Origin: Pseudomonadota bacterium
GTDB lineage: Bacteria; Pseudomonadota; Alphaproteobacteria; Rhizobiales; MH13
Assembly (NCBI GenBank): GCA_039024915.1
Contig: JBCCPK010000003.1
Coordinates: forward strand, 310,001 to 374,000
Reading direction: 5' to 3'
Length of the DNA: 64,000 bases
Shown piece by piece: positions 38,376 through 49,265 of the stretch. The notes below the pieces were generated by a model. That model made no database searches. It saw only the letters and a program-made list of their open reading frames with translations, and was not told the origin of the DNA. Made by a program: the position numbers and the translations under genes. Position 1 is the first letter of the stretch, and the number at the start of each line of letters is the position of its first letter.

Positions 38376-39236
38376 ATGACACAGGCGGATGTAAGCTGGA
38401 CCGTGATCACTGGATCGACCGGCGGCATAGCGAGCGAGATTGTCAAATTGCTCGCCTCTCGCGGCGACGCAATGGTTTTTGTGAACCGGACGCTCGAAGA
38501 GGCTGACTTGCAGCGGGACCAGATCAAAGCTGACTATCCGAGCGCTCAAGTGGAGATTGTCATCGCTGATCTTATGGAGACCGCCCAGATTGCTGAGGCG
38601 GGGGAGCGGATCAACGCATTGCCGGGCAAAGTAAGGGCCCTCTACAACAATGCCGGCATCTTAACATCCAAGAAGATTCTCAACTCGCGGGGTCTGGAAT
38701 CGCATTTCGCTGTCAACACGCTGGCGCCCTATCAGCTGATCAAAGCACTTAAGCAAAAGATGGCGCGCACCACAGAGCAAACGCCTGCCATGGTCGTCAA
38801 CTTCGCCTCCAGCGCAGTTTTCAGGCCTAAAGCCCTTGAGCTGGGCAGCCTCGTCAATCCCGAAAGCGTCGGTGGTTTGATGAGCACGTACGCTCAAAGC
38901 AAGTTAGCCGTTACCGCACTCGCGGATGCGCTCGCTGAAGAGTTGAAGGCTGACAACATCCTGATCCGCGCGATCGATCCCGGTGCGACCAAATCCCCAA
39001 TGACAACGGGAGGCAATTCGGGGATGCCCACCTTCATTGCTTGGCTCGCACCACTGTTGTTTAGCCCCGCCAGCAAACAAGCAGTGAAGATTGTGGAGGC
39101 AGCCGACCCTTCGGCCTTCGGCGGAAGCACAGGCATCTTTGTCGCCAATCGCCGCGAAAAGACGATGCCCAGAACAGCGACGGATCCGGAAACTCAACGA
39201 GGCCTCATTGAGTTACTTGATCGCCTTTTGTCGTGA
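38376..39236 (+). CDS. Short-chain dehydrogenase/reductase
   Basis: The 286-residue SDR has the cofactor motif TGSTGGIAS, YNNAGIL, the catalytic Ser in NFASSAVF, and YAQSK (Tyr-x3-Lys). NADP(H) preference is suggested by Arg after the second strand (VNRTLEE). The substrate is unknown. In-frame reading begins at an ATG at 38334, inside the likely operator, so I prefer the ATG at 38376. It is likely controlled by the divergent MarR protein. Confidence 0.86.
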   Translation: MTQADVSWTVITGSTGGIASEIVKLLASRGDAMVFVNRTLEEADLQRDQIKADYPSAQVEIVIADLMETAQIAEAGERINALPGKVRALYNNAGILTSKKILNSRGLESHFAVNTLAPYQLIKALKQKMARTTEQTPAMVVNFASSAVFRPKALELGSLVNPESVGGLMSTYAQSKLAVTALADALAEELKADNILIRAIDPGATKSPMTTGGNSGMPTFIAWLAPLLFSPASKQAVKIVEAADPSAFGGSTGIFVANRREKTMPRTATDPETQRGLIELLDRLLS

Positions 39237-39396
39237 CAGTTTCGTATTGCTTTGGACGACCTACTGGTGTCCTTCATACCTAGCCTAAAAAACGCCAATA
39301 GTTCCGTGCCACCCGCGGCACGTTCGACGACCGCACTGGATTGACCTTACGACCCATCTTATCAGGCCTCATTCTATCACCATGGCGTTGTGAGGT

Positions 39397-40290
39397 GTGT
39401 TGTTCTCGTTGAATCTCACAGGCCGAAGAGCCTTTTCCATTACACGGTATGCGCTTTCCATACCCACATGGGTCAGCGGGCCTCCCATCCGGATGGTGCT
39501 TTTGGCTGACCTCCACGCTTGTAATCCCTGGATGGGCAAAGCGAGGATCGAGCTGCTCGTCGAGCAGGCAAATGCGCTGGAACCAGATTTGGTACTCCTG
39601 CTTGGGGACTATGCGACCGGCATGCCCTACCTGATGACCTCGTCGGTTCCGGATCAGCAGTGGGCCAACATCCTAGCAGGCCTGAAGGCCCCCTTGGGTC
39701 GTTTTGCGGTCTTGGGCAATCATGACTGGTGGGAGGATCGAGAGGCGCAGCGCCGAGCAAGCGGCCCTGTATCAGGCCAACTTGCACTCCAAGAGGTCGG
39801 AATTTCGGTGCTGGAGAACCATGCTGTACGGATCACAAAGGCAAAAAAACCTTTTTGGGTCGCCGGATTGGGTGATCAGCAAGCTCTTCTTGGGCCAAGA
39901 CGCTTCTTGCGTGCTGGTCGATCCGGGGTCGACGACTTGGCGGCAACGCTCAACACGGTCGGTGATGATGCCCCCGTTATTCTGATGGCACATGAACCCG
40001 ACATCTTTCCTGAAGTGCTCAAGGTCGCTCGTCGAGTGCCCTTGACAGTTTCCGGTCACACCCACGGTGGTCAGGTCCGGTTGTTTGGTTACTCGCCGGT
40101 TGTTCCGTCCCGGTTCGGCAATCGATATGCCTATGGCCATATCGTGGAGAAAGCGCACAATGGTGACGACGCACACCTAGTCGTATCGGGTGGTCTTGGC
40201 TGTTCCATCGCACCGATACGCTTTGGTGTGCCTCCTGAAATCGTGGTCCTGGAATTATCTGCGTTACGCAGCGGGATATCAGACCCATGA
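39397..40290 (+). CDS. Calcineurin-like metallophosphoesterase (YkuE-like)
   Basis: The 297-residue protein has all metallophosphoesterase motifs: LLADLHA (D-x-H), LLGDYATGM (GD), LGNHDWWED (GNHD), LMAHEPD and SGHTHGGQV (GHxH). The family includes membrane-associated phosphodiesterases such as YkuE acting on lipid intermediates. It starts with GTG; upstream in-frame reading hits a stop at once, and no signal peptide is obvious, so the N-terminus may be shortened compared with exported relatives. A terminator follows. Confidence 0.87.
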   Translation: MLFSLNLTGRRAFSITRYALSIPTWVSGPPIRMVLLADLHACNPWMGKARIELLVEQANALEPDLVLLLGDYATGMPYLMTSSVPDQQWANILAGLKAPLGRFAVLGNHDWWEDREAQRRASGPVSGQLALQEVGISVLENHAVRITKAKKPFWVAGLGDQQALLGPRRFLRAGRSGVDDLAATLNTVGDDAPVILMAHEPDIFPEVLKVARRVPLTVSGHTHGGQVRLFGYSPVVPSRFGNRYAYGHIVEKAHNGDDAHLVVSGGLGCSIAPIRFGVPPEIVVLELSALRSGISDP

Positions 40291-40312
40291 TGCGGCGCGA
40301 TTGAACAGCCTC

Positions 40313-40352
40313 AAAACCCACCGTTTTGGGGGCGCCAATACCGGTGGGTTTT
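40313..40352. terminator. Terminator between convergent phosphodiesterase and chemoreceptor genes
   Basis: AAAACCCACCG and CGGTGGGTTTT form an 11-bp stem; the 18-base loop can itself fold (TTGG/CCAA). The stem ends in A/T on both sides, so it can serve both converging transcripts. Confidence 0.75.
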
Positions 40353-40387
40353 CAGTCGATGCATGCAGGCCAAGGCAGCTGGGTGGC

Positions 40388-42085
40388 TCAGGCTGCGCGA
40401 ACGGTGCCCAGGAACTCCCGAACGCTGCTGCGAAGGCGTTCAGCTTCCGAAGCAAGTTCCGATGACGCAGCTTTGACCTGACTTGCCGTCTGTTCGGTCT
40501 CAGCGATCGCGTTGGAGACTTCGCCGATGTTTGCGGTGACTTGCTGTGTCCCGTCGGCTGCGTGCTGCGTGTTGCGCGCGATCTCCTGGGTGGACGAGTG
40601 CTGCTCTTCGACCGCCGCGGCGATGGACGCCGAGCCGGTGTTGAGTTCCTCAATCATACCGCCGATCTCGCCAATCGCATCGACAACAGCGGTTGTGTCG
40701 GCCTGCATGCCGGTGATCTGAGCGGAAATCTGCTCCGTTGCCTTGGCCGTCTGGCTCGCAAGACCCTTCACTTCGCTCGCCACGACAGCGAAGCCCTTCC
40801 CGGCTTCCCCGGCACGCGCCGCTTCAATCGTGGCGTTGAGCGCCAGCAGGTTGGTCTGTTCGGCGATGTCCGAAATCATCGAGATAACATCACCAATGGT
40901 TTGCGCACTCGATGACAGCTTCGAAACCGTCTCGGTCGTGGTGACGGTGCGCCGGGCTGCGCCATCGGTCATTTCAGCCGATTGGCTCACGCGCTCGGAG
41001 ACTTCGGCGAGCGAGTTGGTCATCTCTTCACTTGCGGCGGCAACGGTTTGAACATTGCCGGTCGCCTCCTGCGAGGCCGCAGCGACCTCAGCCGAGCGGT
41101 CGCCTGCCGATTTGGCCGCTTGGCTCAAGGTATCTGCGAGCGCGACCATGGTTTGCGCCGCTTGCGATACAGAAGCCACAACATGCTCGACGCTTGTTTC
41201 GAAGCCGTCCGCCAGCTCATTCATGGAGCGCCGCTTGTCGGCTTCCATCTCGGCGGTGCGCTTGTCGTTCTCCGCTTCCATGGATTTGGTGCGCTTGAGG
41301 TTCTCCCGGAAGAACTGAAGTGCCTTGGCCATATCAGCCACTTCATTTTCGCCTTTTGGACACGGAATATCGGTCTCAAGATTGCCATCAGCGACCAGCT
41401 GCATCTTTTCGGTCAGCGGCTTGAGAGGTCGAAGGGCCGCCGCGCACCAGATGCCCATAGCAAGCGACAGGACCCCACCGAGCACCAGGATACCGATGAC
41501 GATAGCGGTGAAGGAGTTCACGGTGGCCGTCACTGAGGCGGCAATGGCTTGGTTGTTGGCTTCCTGCAGATCGATGAACTGGTTGATCCGGCCAAGCCAC
41601 TCCGAAAAATTCGGGCTCGCTTGTGTCATCAGAAGCGTGCGTGCTTCGGCAGCCTGCCCGGCGAGCTGAAGCCTGACGACTTCTTCGTAAAGGGGAACAG
41701 TGATTGCTTCGATCTCCTGGATCGAACGCAGGATCGCCCGTTCGCGATCGGTGATGTCCGTCAATGTTCCGAACATCCCATCCATGGATGTGGCCGAGTC
41801 TGCGTAGAAGGCTTTGAGGTCCTGGATTTCCTGGAGCGCCTTATCGACGCCCGCCTGGTCTTCCGCCAAAACGACGTCCCGAACGGAGATCGCCCGATCG
41901 TGCACACTGCCGCGAAAGTTGATCGCATAGCGCTGCATGACGCTGTTGCGTTCGTTGACGGTTGCAAGGTTCGACCTCAGACCCTCAACTTTCCAGACGC
42001 TGTAGCCGGCAACGATCGCCGTGACTGCGACCAGCGAGATAAAGGCCGCGATGACGCGCGTGGAGATATTGACGTTGTGAAACAT
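40388..42085 (-). CDS. Methyl-accepting chemotaxis protein
   Basis: The 565-residue transmembrane chemoreceptor has an N-terminal membrane helix (about 8-30), a periplasmic four-helix bundle of the 4HB_MCP type, a second membrane helix (near [20 protein letters not shown]), HAMP, and a cytoplasmic signalling domain with the conserved hairpin tip [24 protein letters not shown], quoted here as [19 protein letters not shown]. The C-terminus lacks a CheR-tethering pentapeptide. No che genes are nearby. The ATG at 42085 gives the standard N-terminus. Confidence 0.92.
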   Translation of the reverse strand: MFHNVNISTRVIAAFISLVAVTAIVAGYSVWKVEGLRSNLATVNERNSVMQRYAINFRGSVHDRAISVRDVVLAEDQAGVDKALQEIQDLKAFYADSATSMDGMFGTLTDITDRERAILRSIQEIEAITVPLYEEVVRLQLAGQAAEARTLLMTQASPNFSEWLGRINQFIDLQEANNQAIAASVTATVNSFTAIVIGILVLGGVLSLAMGIWCAAALRPLKPLTEKMQLVADGNLETDIPCPKGENEVADMAKALQFFRENLKRTKSMEAENDKRTAEMEADKRRSMNELADGFETSVEHVVASVSQAAQTMVALADTLSQAAKSAGDRSAEVAAASQEATGNVQTVAAASEEMTNSLAEVSERVSQSAEMTDGAARRTVTTTETVSKLSSSAQTIGDVISMISDIAEQTNLLALNATIEAARAGEAGKGFAVVASEVKGLASQTAKATEQISAQITGMQADTTAVVDAIGEIGGMIEELNTGSASIAAAVEEQHSSTQEIARNTQHAADGTQQVTANIGEVSNAIAETEQTASQVKAASSELASEAERLRSSVREFLGTVRAA

Positions 42086-42361
42086 GGCGAAACCTAAACC
42101 GTAAGGAGATGACGTGGGCGACACGCATATTTACGCATACGGTAGGTTAGACCTTCGTTAAGAATGAAACCGGTTTTCGCGCATGACGTCCGGTCGGCGT
42201 TCCCGCGATCGGTGGTGCATGCGTTGATGCTCCTTAGGGCGCTGCTTTCACGGTATGGCTCCAGAGGTTTAGGCCTCTGTAGATAGCAGGAGAGGGTCCC
42301 TCGCCGAGCTCTTGAAGTTCGATTAGACCGGCTGCCTCAAATAACGCCTATGCCGCCGTGC

Positions 42362-44350
42362 TTAGCGGTCCGCCGGTCGCCCAGCCGATTTCACCTCGAC
42401 GTCTGGCGCGGACTGATCGGGCGGCTTGCGGGCGGCAATGGCGCGCATCGTTTCGCCCAGTTCAGCCTGCCATGGACCCAATACCTCGCGGATGCGGGCC
42501 AGATAGGCCTCGTTCTCCGTCGGCGGAATTTCAAGATCGTAGGCGTCAGCGACCGAAATCATCGCCTTGCGGTCCATCTCTTCAAAGGCGTCGGCCATGG
42601 CCTGCGCGTTGGCATGTGAATGGCCCAGCGCCTCGAACGCGGATCGGCCCATACGCACCGAGCCGTCATAGGTCTCGCGGATGATGTCGCGGCAGCCGGT
42701 GGCATACAGATGGTAGACATGATCACGGTCAATCGCGCGCGCCATAACGTGCAGGTTCGGGTAGTTATGGATCGCGTAGCGGACCAGCTCGGTAATCTGC
42801 TCCTTATCGTCGATGGCAACGACCAGAAGCTTGGCCTCGGCGATTCCCGCTGCCGCTAACAGATCGGGGCGCGTGGCATCGCCGAAAAACAGGCTGACGC
42901 CAAACTTGCTCATATTGTCGATCTGCTTGGATGAGAAATCGATCACCGTGGGTTCATAGCCCGCGGCCTGCAACATGCGATCAACGATCCCGCCAACCCG
43001 GCCCCGACCGGCGATGATGATCGGGCTTTGCTGATCGATCTCGTCCTGCTCGCGCACCTGGGCTTGGTCGTAGCGTGGGGCGATCACCTGTTCGTAGAGA
43101 ATGAACAGCAACGGCGTCAGCAGCATCGACAGTGCAACGACCAGAAGGAGCTGATCGGCCAGCGCGCCGGGGATAACGGCGTTCGCAACGGTGAAGGACA
43201 GCAGGACGAACCCGAACTCGCCTGCCTGCGCCAGACCAAGGGCGAACAGCCAGCGGTCCGCACCATGGATTTTGAAGATGACTGCGAGGCCATACAAAAC
43301 GGCGACCTTGGCCGCGATGACGCCCGCCGTCAGCGCGAGGATGGATGCGATGTTGCCAAACAGCAGCTCGAAATCGATGCCAGCCCCAACGGTCATGAAG
43401 AACAGGCCGAGCAGCAGGCCCTTGAAGGGATCGATGTTCGATTCCAGCTCGTGCCGGTATTCGCTGTTAGCCAGCACAACGCCGGCAAGGAAGGTTCCGA
43501 GCGCCGGCGACAGGCCGACCAGCGACATCAGCAGCGCAATACCAACGACCATCATCAAGGCGGTCGCGGTGAACAGTTCGCGCAGCTGCGCGACGGCGAT
43601 GAAGCGAAAAAGCGGGCGTGTGAGGACGCTTCCGCCCAGCACCACAAAGGCGATAGCGGCGAGCGTGACAATGGCTGCCTGCCAGCCAAGAAGCCCATCG
43701 ACAAGGCTCATGGAAGAGCCGTGATCATCGCCATGGGCATCATCGGAAGTATGAGCGGCATCACCGGCTTTTTCCGATATCGCCTGAAGTGCGTCGCCCG
43801 CATGCGCCACGGCGCCGCTTGCCGCGTCCATAAGCTCGGGCAAAGCAAGCAGAGGCAGCAGCGCGAGCATCGGAATGACGGCGATGTCCTGGAACAGGAG
43901 GACCGAAAAGCTCGATCCCCCGCCGTCGCTCTTCATCAGACCTTTCTCGTTGAGCGTCTGGACGACGATCGCGGTAGAGGAGAGCGCAAAGACAAACCCG
44001 ATGGCCAGCGCAACCGTCCAAGGTTGACCGAGCACCATGGCCGCCGCAGCAATCAGCAATGCCGTCACCGCCACCTGCCCACCACCAAGGCCGAGAAGCC
44101 GATTGCGCATGGCCCAGAGCATTTTAGGCTCAAGCTCCAGCCCCACCAGAAACAGCATCATGACCACGCCGAATTCAGCGAAATGCTGGATGGCGATCAC
44201 GTCGACGTTGAACAGGGCCAGCAGCGGCGAAATCACGATGCCCGCGATCAGGTAGCCCAGGACCGAGCCCAGACCGAGCCGCGAGGCGATGGGCACGGCG
44301 ACAACGCCCGCGATCAGAAAGACGAACGCGAGAAAAAGAATATCCGTCAT
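42362..44350 (-). CDS. Monovalent cation:proton antiporter (Kef/CPA2 type) with TrkA-N domain
   Basis: The 662-residue protein has a 12-13 helix Na_H_Exchanger domain (about 1-400) with VMMLFLVGLELEPKMLW and FALSSTAIVVQTL, then an RCK/TrkA-N domain (about 435-560, IIIAGRGRVGGIVDRML). This is the layout of KefB/KefC-type K+/H+ exchangers. A hydrophilic loop after about residue 190 is rich in His and Asp (HTSDDAHGDDHGSS). The ATG at 44350 has GGGG seven bases upstream; another at 44356 is too close to it. Confidence 0.9.
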   Translation of the reverse strand: MTDILFLAFVFLIAGVVAVPIASRLGLGSVLGYLIAGIVISPLLALFNVDVIAIQHFAEFGVVMMLFLVGLELEPKMLWAMRNRLLGLGGGQVAVTALLIAAAAMVLGQPWTVALAIGFVFALSSTAIVVQTLNEKGLMKSDGGGSSFSVLLFQDIAVIPMLALLPLLALPELMDAASGAVAHAGDALQAISEKAGDAAHTSDDAHGDDHGSSMSLVDGLLGWQAAIVTLAAIAFVVLGGSVLTRPLFRFIAVAQLRELFTATALMMVVGIALLMSLVGLSPALGTFLAGVVLANSEYRHELESNIDPFKGLLLGLFFMTVGAGIDFELLFGNIASILALTAGVIAAKVAVLYGLAVIFKIHGADRWLFALGLAQAGEFGFVLLSFTVANAVIPGALADQLLLVVALSMLLTPLLFILYEQVIAPRYDQAQVREQDEIDQQSPIIIAGRGRVGGIVDRMLQAAGYEPTVIDFSSKQIDNMSKFGVSLFFGDATRPDLLAAAGIAEAKLLVVAIDDKEQITELVRYAIHNYPNLHVMARAIDRDHVYHLYATGCRDIIRETYDGSVRMGRSAFEALGHSHANAQAMADAFEEMDRKAMISVADAYDLEIPPTENEAYLARIREVLGPWQAELGETMRAIAARKPPDQSAPDVEVKSAGRPADR

Positions 44351-44522
44351 GCGCATCCCCCGAGCGTTTGACGATTGGTTGATGTTGAGTTTTGCAGGTC
44401 GTCGGGCAAAGCGCCAGAGGCGGTCTGCCGATGGCGTCTCCGGCCTCGGACGGCTACGCGCTCATCGGCGTGTTGGCTGCCTATGCCGATACTATGCCGA
44501 CGAAGCCGCGTCCGTTCGGCGC

Positions 44523-45287
44523 CTACTGAGCCGCCCCAATCGCATTGAGCTCCACCGACAGGTCGAGCAACAGCGTTGGTTGGATCGCTGCCGGTTCGCT
44601 GAACGGGTTGGACATGGCGGTGATGGTGAAAAGGATGAACCCTGTATAGGTCGCGAACATGGAAAGCAGAATGATCGTGTCTTTCGATGGCGGGTAGATG
44701 AAATATCCCGCCGCAACCATCGCGACCCCCAACACGGCTGCCGACCAGAACAGATAGCCCAGTCCAGATTGCGCATGGAACTCTCGAAGGTCGCGCTTTT
44801 CGGCGACGATACCGATATTGGCAAGCATGTTGTCGCGGAGAGCTTCCTGCCGACCGTTTACGGGCTCGAGATCGAGGACCGCCGCGTACACGTTCCCCCA
44901 CTCCTCCCATGCGGCATCGAGCAGGCTTAGCTCTTCGCCGAGCCGGCTCCACTCCGCACCGGTCGCAAGGTCCAGATAGGAGCGCAAGCTCGCCGCCACC
45001 GTCGATGCAATTTCCCCTGCGCCATACCGATCCATATCGTAGAATAGGTCGGACACCGCGTTCGCTTCCGTCGCTACCTCGAATTCGATCTGCTGATACT
45101 CCGCAACTTCGGCAGCAAACACAAGCGCGAGCACCAGGCCATGGAGAGCCGCGATACGGAACAGGATCGACCCCGCCAGATCGTTGGTATCGGCATCGGT
45201 CTTCGGGCGCATGGCTGACCGAGCCGCAAGGTAGATGGCCAAAACGCCTGCAATGGTCGCGACGCATATGCTGACTGCGAGAAGCAA
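44523..45287 (-). CDS. DUF4239 membrane protein (bestrophin-like)
   Basis: The 254-residue protein has two N-terminal and two C-terminal membrane segments around a central helical domain, and the DUF4239 features ALHGLVLALVFAAEVAEYQ and NPFSEPAAIQP. The domain is described as bestrophin-like, suggesting channel activity; the role is unproven. The start is TTG at 45287 with a very strong AGGAGGA six bases upstream. The gene is divergent from glnN. Confidence 0.85.
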   Translation of the reverse strand: MLLAVSICVATIAGVLAIYLAARSAMRPKTDADTNDLAGSILFRIAALHGLVLALVFAAEVAEYQQIEFEVATEANAVSDLFYDMDRYGAGEIASTVAASLRSYLDLATGAEWSRLGEELSLLDAAWEEWGNVYAAVLDLEPVNGRQEALRDNMLANIGIVAEKRDLREFHAQSGLGYLFWSAAVLGVAMVAAGYFIYPPSKDTIILLSMFATYTGFILFTITAMSNPFSEPAAIQPTLLLDLSVELNAIGAAQ

Positions 45288-45370
45288 CGCATCCTCCTAG
45301 TGCCGATTTCCGAGGTGACCTGATGCACGGGCATCACCTCAATTGCCAGTGCGATTTTGCAACTGGGCGC

Positions 45371-45394
45371 GCCGGCTTTGCCGGCTCATTTTTT
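45371..45394 (+). terminator. Terminator-like hairpin upstream of the glnN promoter
   Basis: GCCGGC-TTT-GCCGGC is a 6-bp GC stem followed, after TCA, by six T residues on the plus strand. It lies just upstream of the sigma-54 site, so it would not attenuate that transcript; it may stop read-through into glnN from antisense or upstream initiation. Confidence 0.55.
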
Positions 45395-45405
45395 GTCGTT
45401 TCAGC

Positions 45406-45421
45406 TGGCATCCGCCTTGCA
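45406..45421 (+). promoter_or_regulatory. Sigma-54 (RpoN) promoter of glnN
   Basis: TGGCATCCGCCTTGCA carries the -24 GG and -12 GC elements at the required spacing and matches the TGGCAC-N5-TTGCA consensus except for the sixth base. Transcription would begin near 45433, giving a leader of about 60 bases. Nitrogen-dependent activation by NtrC is expected from the family and target. Confidence 0.7.
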
Positions 45422-45492
45422 AGGCGTGACGGGACTCCCCCGCGGCTGGCTTTCAATGCCAGCCCTCCCCCGCACCGCGAAGGACCGCCAAT

Positions 45493-47673
45493 ATGAGTGG
45501 AAACGCAGCCCGGCTAAGCGCCATCAGTTCAATTGCAACCGCGAAAGCCTACGAGGCAGCCATTGATTATGAACATAGTCCAACAAGCAGCGTTTGGGGC
45601 CAAAATGTGTTTTCTCTCAATGAGATGGCACAGCGCCTACCGAAGGCTGTTTTCAAATCCTTGAAGAAAACGATCACTTCGGGTGAGGCACTGGACAGCT
45701 CGACCGCTGACGCTGTCGCCGAAGCGATGAAGACCTGGGCGCTGTCGAAGGGCGCCACGCACTATGCGCACGTTTTTTACCCGCTGACGGGGCTGACTGC
45801 CGAAAAACATGACTCTTTTTTCGATCCCGATGGCGATGGCGGCACCATCGCCACCTTCTCCGGCAGTGCGCTTATTCAAGGCGAACCCGACGGATCATCG
45901 TTCCCGAACGGTGGCATCCGGCAGACGTTTGAGGCGCGCGGCTACACCATCTGGGACGTCACAAGCCCGGCTTTCATCATCGAAAACCCCAACGGGACAA
46001 CGCTTTGCATCCCCACGGCCTTCGTTTCGTGGACCGGCGAGGCGCTGGACAAGAAGACCCCCGTGCTTCGGTCCATGCAGTCGCTCAATGAACAGGCGCA
46101 GCGCGTTCTGACGTTCTTCGGTACTGATGGGCCGTTTGTCTCGGCCACCGCTGGCGCGGAACAGGAGTATTTTCTGGTCGACAACAACTTCTTCTACGCC
46201 CGGCCGGACCTTCTAGCGTGTGGACGGACGCTGTTTGGGTGCCCGCCACCCAAGGGTCAGGAGTTTGATGATCATTACTTTGGCGCCATTCCGGAGCGGG
46301 TTCAGTCGTTCATGTTCGAGGTGGAGCGCGAATGCTTCAAGCTCGGCATCCCGACAAAAACCCGCCACAACGAAGTTGCGCCCGGTCAGTTCGAGATCGC
46401 GCCGGTGTTTGAATACGCCAACATCGCGACCGACCATCAGCAGATGATCATGACGACGTTGAAAAAGGTAGCGGGCAAATACGGCATGGCCTGCCTGATG
46501 CACGAGAAGCCGTTTGCCGGGGTCAACGGCTCGGGCAAGCACGTCAACTTCTCGATGGGCTCGGCAACGGCCGGAAACTTGTTCGACCCGGGCGATACGC
46601 CGGCGGAGAATGCGCAGTTCCTCGTCTTCTGTACGGCCATGATCAGCGCGGTCTTCAAACACGCCAAGCTTTTGCGGGCCGTCGTCGCTTCAGCATCGAA
46701 CGATCACCGCCTGGGCGCGAACGAAGCGCCGCCGGCGATCCTCTCGGTATTCCTGGGTGATGAACTCAACGAAGTTTTCGAATCGATCGTCAACGGTAGC
46801 GAGGTTTCGTCGAAGAAGAGCACGCTGAGCCTCGGGGTCGATGTCATTCCGACGATCCCCAAGCACTCGGGCGACCGCAACCGTACCAGCCCGATGGCGT
46901 TCACCGGTAACCGCTTCGAGTTCCGCGCGGTGGGCTCAAACCAGTCGATTGCCGGGCCAATGGTCGCGATGAACACGATCATGGCCGAAGCGCTTGATGA
47001 AGCGGCGACCTATCTCGAAGGGGCCGACACCAGCAGCGCGGAGAAGCTCGGCGCAGCGGTCGAGGGCTATATCAAGAAGGTCTGGGCGGAATGCTCGACT
47101 GTGGTGTTCAACGGCGATGGCTACTCCGACGCCTGGCACGAAGAGGCGGCGAGCCGCGGGCTGCCCAACCTCAAGACCACGGCGGACGCCTTGCCGGTGT
47201 TGCTTGACGAGACTTACAAGGCGCTCTTCTCGAAATACAATGTGCTGTCCGAGCGTGAACTGCATTCGCGTTATGAGGTCTATGCCGAGCAGTACATCGC
47301 CTCGGTGAACGTCGAATCAAACCTTGTGGTCGAGATGGCCAAGACGATCGTGTTCCCGGCGGCCATTCGCTACCAAGGCGAGTTGGCATTAAGCTTGGCC
47401 AACCTCAAAGCGGTTGGGATCGAGACCGACTCGGAGACCTTGCAGAAGATCACGACCCTGATCGCCGACCTGCAGGCAGGCATCGACAAGCTTCAGAGCC
47501 TGAAAGACGCCGAGCACGATCAGGGGGACACCGTGGCCCATTGCCTGTTCATCAAAGACCAGGTGCTGCCCCAGATGGTCGCCATCCGGGCGATCGTTGA
47601 CGAGCTGGAAGGGCTCGTCGCCGACGATCTGTGGCCGCTGCCAACTTTCCAGGAGATGCTGTTTATTAAATAG
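45493..47673 (+). CDS. glnN: Glutamine synthetase type III
   Basis: The 726-residue enzyme makes glutamine from glutamate and ammonia. Type III features are the long length, [13 protein letters not shown] near the N-terminus, [10 protein letters not shown] (metal ligands), [37 protein letters not shown] and [19 protein letters not shown]. It is not controlled by adenylylation as GlnA is. GAAGGA lies upstream of the ATG, and a sigma-54 promoter is about 75 bases upstream, so expression should rise under nitrogen limitation. Next to no other nitrogen genes. Confidence 0.95.
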   Translation: MSGNAARLSAISSIATAKAYEAAIDYEHSPTSSVWGQNVFSLNEMAQRLPKAVFKSLKKTITSGEALDSSTADAVAEAMKTWALSKGATHYAHVFYPLTGLTAEKHDSFFDPDGDGGTIATFSGSALIQGEPDGSSFPNGGIRQTFEARGYTIWDVTSPAFIIENPNGTTLCIPTAFVSWTGEALDKKTPVLRSMQSLNEQAQRVLTFFGTDGPFVSATAGAEQEYFLVDNNFFYARPDLLACGRTLFGCPPPKGQEFDDHYFGAIPERVQSFMFEVERECFKLGIPTKTRHNEVAPGQFEIAPVFEYANIATDHQQMIMTTLKKVAGKYGMACLMHEKPFAGVNGSGKHVNFSMGSATAGNLFDPGDTPAENAQFLVFCTAMISAVFKHAKLLRAVVASASNDHRLGANEAPPAILSVFLGDELNEVFESIVNGSEVSSKKSTLSLGVDVIPTIPKHSGDRNRTSPMAFTGNRFEFRAVGSNQSIAGPMVAMNTIMAEALDEAATYLEGADTSSAEKLGAAVEGYIKKVWAECSTVVFNGDGYSDAWHEEAASRGLPNLKTTADALPVLLDETYKALFSKYNVLSERELHSRYEVYAEQYIASVNVESNLVVEMAKTIVFPAAIRYQGELALSLANLKAVGIETDSETLQKITTLIADLQAGIDKLQSLKDAEHDQGDTVAHCLFIKDQVLPQMVAIRAIVDELEGLVADDLWPLPTFQEMLFIK

Positions 47674-47688
47674 CTTTTCCGCACTCAT

Positions 47689-47734
47689 GGCACCGGCTGC
47701 GTCGACCTCACTTAACCACGACGCAGCCGGTGCC
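47689..47734. terminator. 15-bp inverted repeat after glnN
   Basis: GGCACCGGCTGCGTC (47689-47703) and GACGCAGCCGGTGCC (47720-47734) pair perfectly around a 16-base loop, 15 bases beyond the glnN stop. There is no T run, so it is probably a strong stabilising or factor-aided terminator. Confidence 0.6.
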
Positions 47735-47849
47735 CTGAGAAACGCCTGATCCCAAAGGCTTAGCGGTCTTGGCGACTGAACACCTTTTGCTTCCCGCGCT
47801 TGGCGCGTAAAACAATGCTGCGGGAGCGAAATGAGCGTACGGTGTTCGC

Positions 47850-49265
47850 ATGCATGCCACAGGATTTCAGGAAGCGGCTTTTGAGCGCTGGCAGGCGCTG
47901 GCCGGCAAGGCGTTGAAGGGCGCGCCGCTCGACGCGCTTCAAAGCACGACCGACGAAGGCATCCAGCTCGATCCGCTCTATCCGCCCAGCGATGCGGCGG
48001 CGCTGCCGTTGCGCGGCGGCGGAACGCCTTGGGTGATCAGCCAGCGCATCGACCACCCAGACCCTGCAAAGGCGGCGGACCAGCTCATGGCCGAGCTTGA
48101 AGGCGGCGCCACGGGTCTGTTGTTATCGGCGCAAGGCGCGCCGGGCGCGCTCGGTTACGGGATCAAAAGCGACGCGCTTGGCACCCTTCTCGACGGCGTT
48201 CTGGTGGACGCTGTGCGCATCAGCTTTGAGCCGGGGCCGGCGCGCATTCGTGGCGCGCGTCATCTCGCGTCAGAGCTTGCGGCTTCAACACCGCCAAACA
48301 GATCGATTACGGTCGATTTCGGCCTCGATGCGCCAAGCCTTTTGGCAGCAACTGGGGGTTTGCGCGGCTCGCCGGAGACAACGCAAGAGGCGCAGTCGAA
48401 GCACCTCGAGGAGCTGGCTTCACACGGCTTTGGTGGCACCATCTACCGCGCAGACGGGCGCGTTGTGCATCGGGCAGGCGGAACCGACGCCCAGGAATTG
48501 GGCTTCGTGCTGGCAAGCTTCGTGTTCATGCTCAAGAGCGGCGGTGATCCGTCCTTTCAAGCGGAAAACACCCTTTTGGGCGTCGCGGTCGATGCCGACC
48601 AGTTTGCGGGCGTCGCCAAGCTACGCGCATTGCGGCTTCTGCACGCCAAGCTCCTTGAAGCGGCGGGCCTTCCGCCCACCCGCGCGACCATCGCGGCCGA
48701 GACCAGCGGGCGGATGCTCACGAGGCGCGATGCCCATGTGAACATGCTGCGGGCGACCACCGCCACCTTTGCTGCCGCCATCGGAGGGGCCGACATCATC
48801 ACCGCCCTGCCCTTCTCGCAGGGTTTGGGGTACCCCGACGCCTTCGCGCGGCGGACGGCGCGGAACACGCAATTGGTTTTGATGTCTGAAAGCCATCTGT
48901 ATCAAGTCGATGACCCGGCCGCCGGTTCAGGCCTGCATGAAGCCTATACGCAGGCGCTCTGCGAGAAGGCGTGGGCGTTCTTCCAGTCGATCGAAGCGCA
49001 AGGCGGGGTGGTTGAAGCGCTCGTGTCGGGCCATATCCAGCGCGCCGTGGCAGAAGCACAGGCAGCGCGGGCGCAGGAGATTGCATCGGGCGCGCGCAAG
49101 CTCACCGGCTCCACGATCTATCAGCTTCAGACCGAATATCCGGTGGAGGTCGAAGCGGTTGAGCGGTCTGCCGAGCCTCTGAAGGACGATCTTGCAACCT
49201 ATTGTGAGCCGCTCCCGGTTGTGCCGCTTGAGCCGTCCGTAAGCGTTGACGAGGGTTCCGCATGA
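47850..49265 (+). CDS. mutA: Methylmalonyl-CoA mutase small (beta) subunit
   Basis: The 471-residue non-catalytic subunit pairs with MutB for interconversion of methylmalonyl-CoA and succinyl-CoA (propionate catabolism). Family features are [22 protein letters not shown] at the start, [34 protein letters not shown] and [25 protein letters not shown]. It lacks a functional B12-binding domain, as expected. The stop overlaps the mutB ATG as ATGA. Confidence 0.94.
   Translation: MHATGFQEAAFERWQALAGKALKGAPLDALQSTTDEGIQLDPLYPPSDAAALPLRGGGTPWVISQRIDHPDPAKAADQLMAELEGGATGLLLSAQGAPGALGYGIKSDALGTLLDGVLVDAVRISFEPGPARIRGARHLASELAASTPPNRSITVDFGLDAPSLLAATGGLRGSPETTQEAQSKHLEELASHGFGGTIYRADGRVVHRAGGTDAQELGFVLASFVFMLKSGGDPSFQAENTLLGVAVDADQFAGVAKLRALRLLHAKLLEAAGLPPTRATIAAETSGRMLTRRDAHVNMLRATTATFAAAIGGADIITALPFSQGLGYPDAFARRTARNTQLVLMSESHLYQVDDPAAGSGLHEAYTQALCEKAWAFFQSIEAQGGVVEALVSGHIQRAVAEAQAARAQEIASGARKLTGSTIYQLQTEYPVEVEAVERSAEPLKDDLATYCEPLPVVPLEPSVSVDEGSA

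Noticed and set aside
39237-39396. Possible truncation of the metallophosphoesterase N-terminus by a frameshift
   Set aside because: No continuation of a signal peptide or membrane segment is visible in the other frames upstream of the GTG, so a degraded start cannot be shown.
42125-42361. Possible small RNA or tRNA-like fold between the chemoreceptor and the antiporter genes
   Set aside because: Only one 6-bp stem (CAGAGG/CCTCTG near 42262-42279) could be found and no cloverleaf or terminator, so nothing beyond a promoter region is supported.
43028-44371. A 447-codon plus-strand frame opposite the Kef-type antiporter
   Set aside because: The translation is Gln/Arg/His-rich without any fold or motif; the other strand encodes a clear antiporter.
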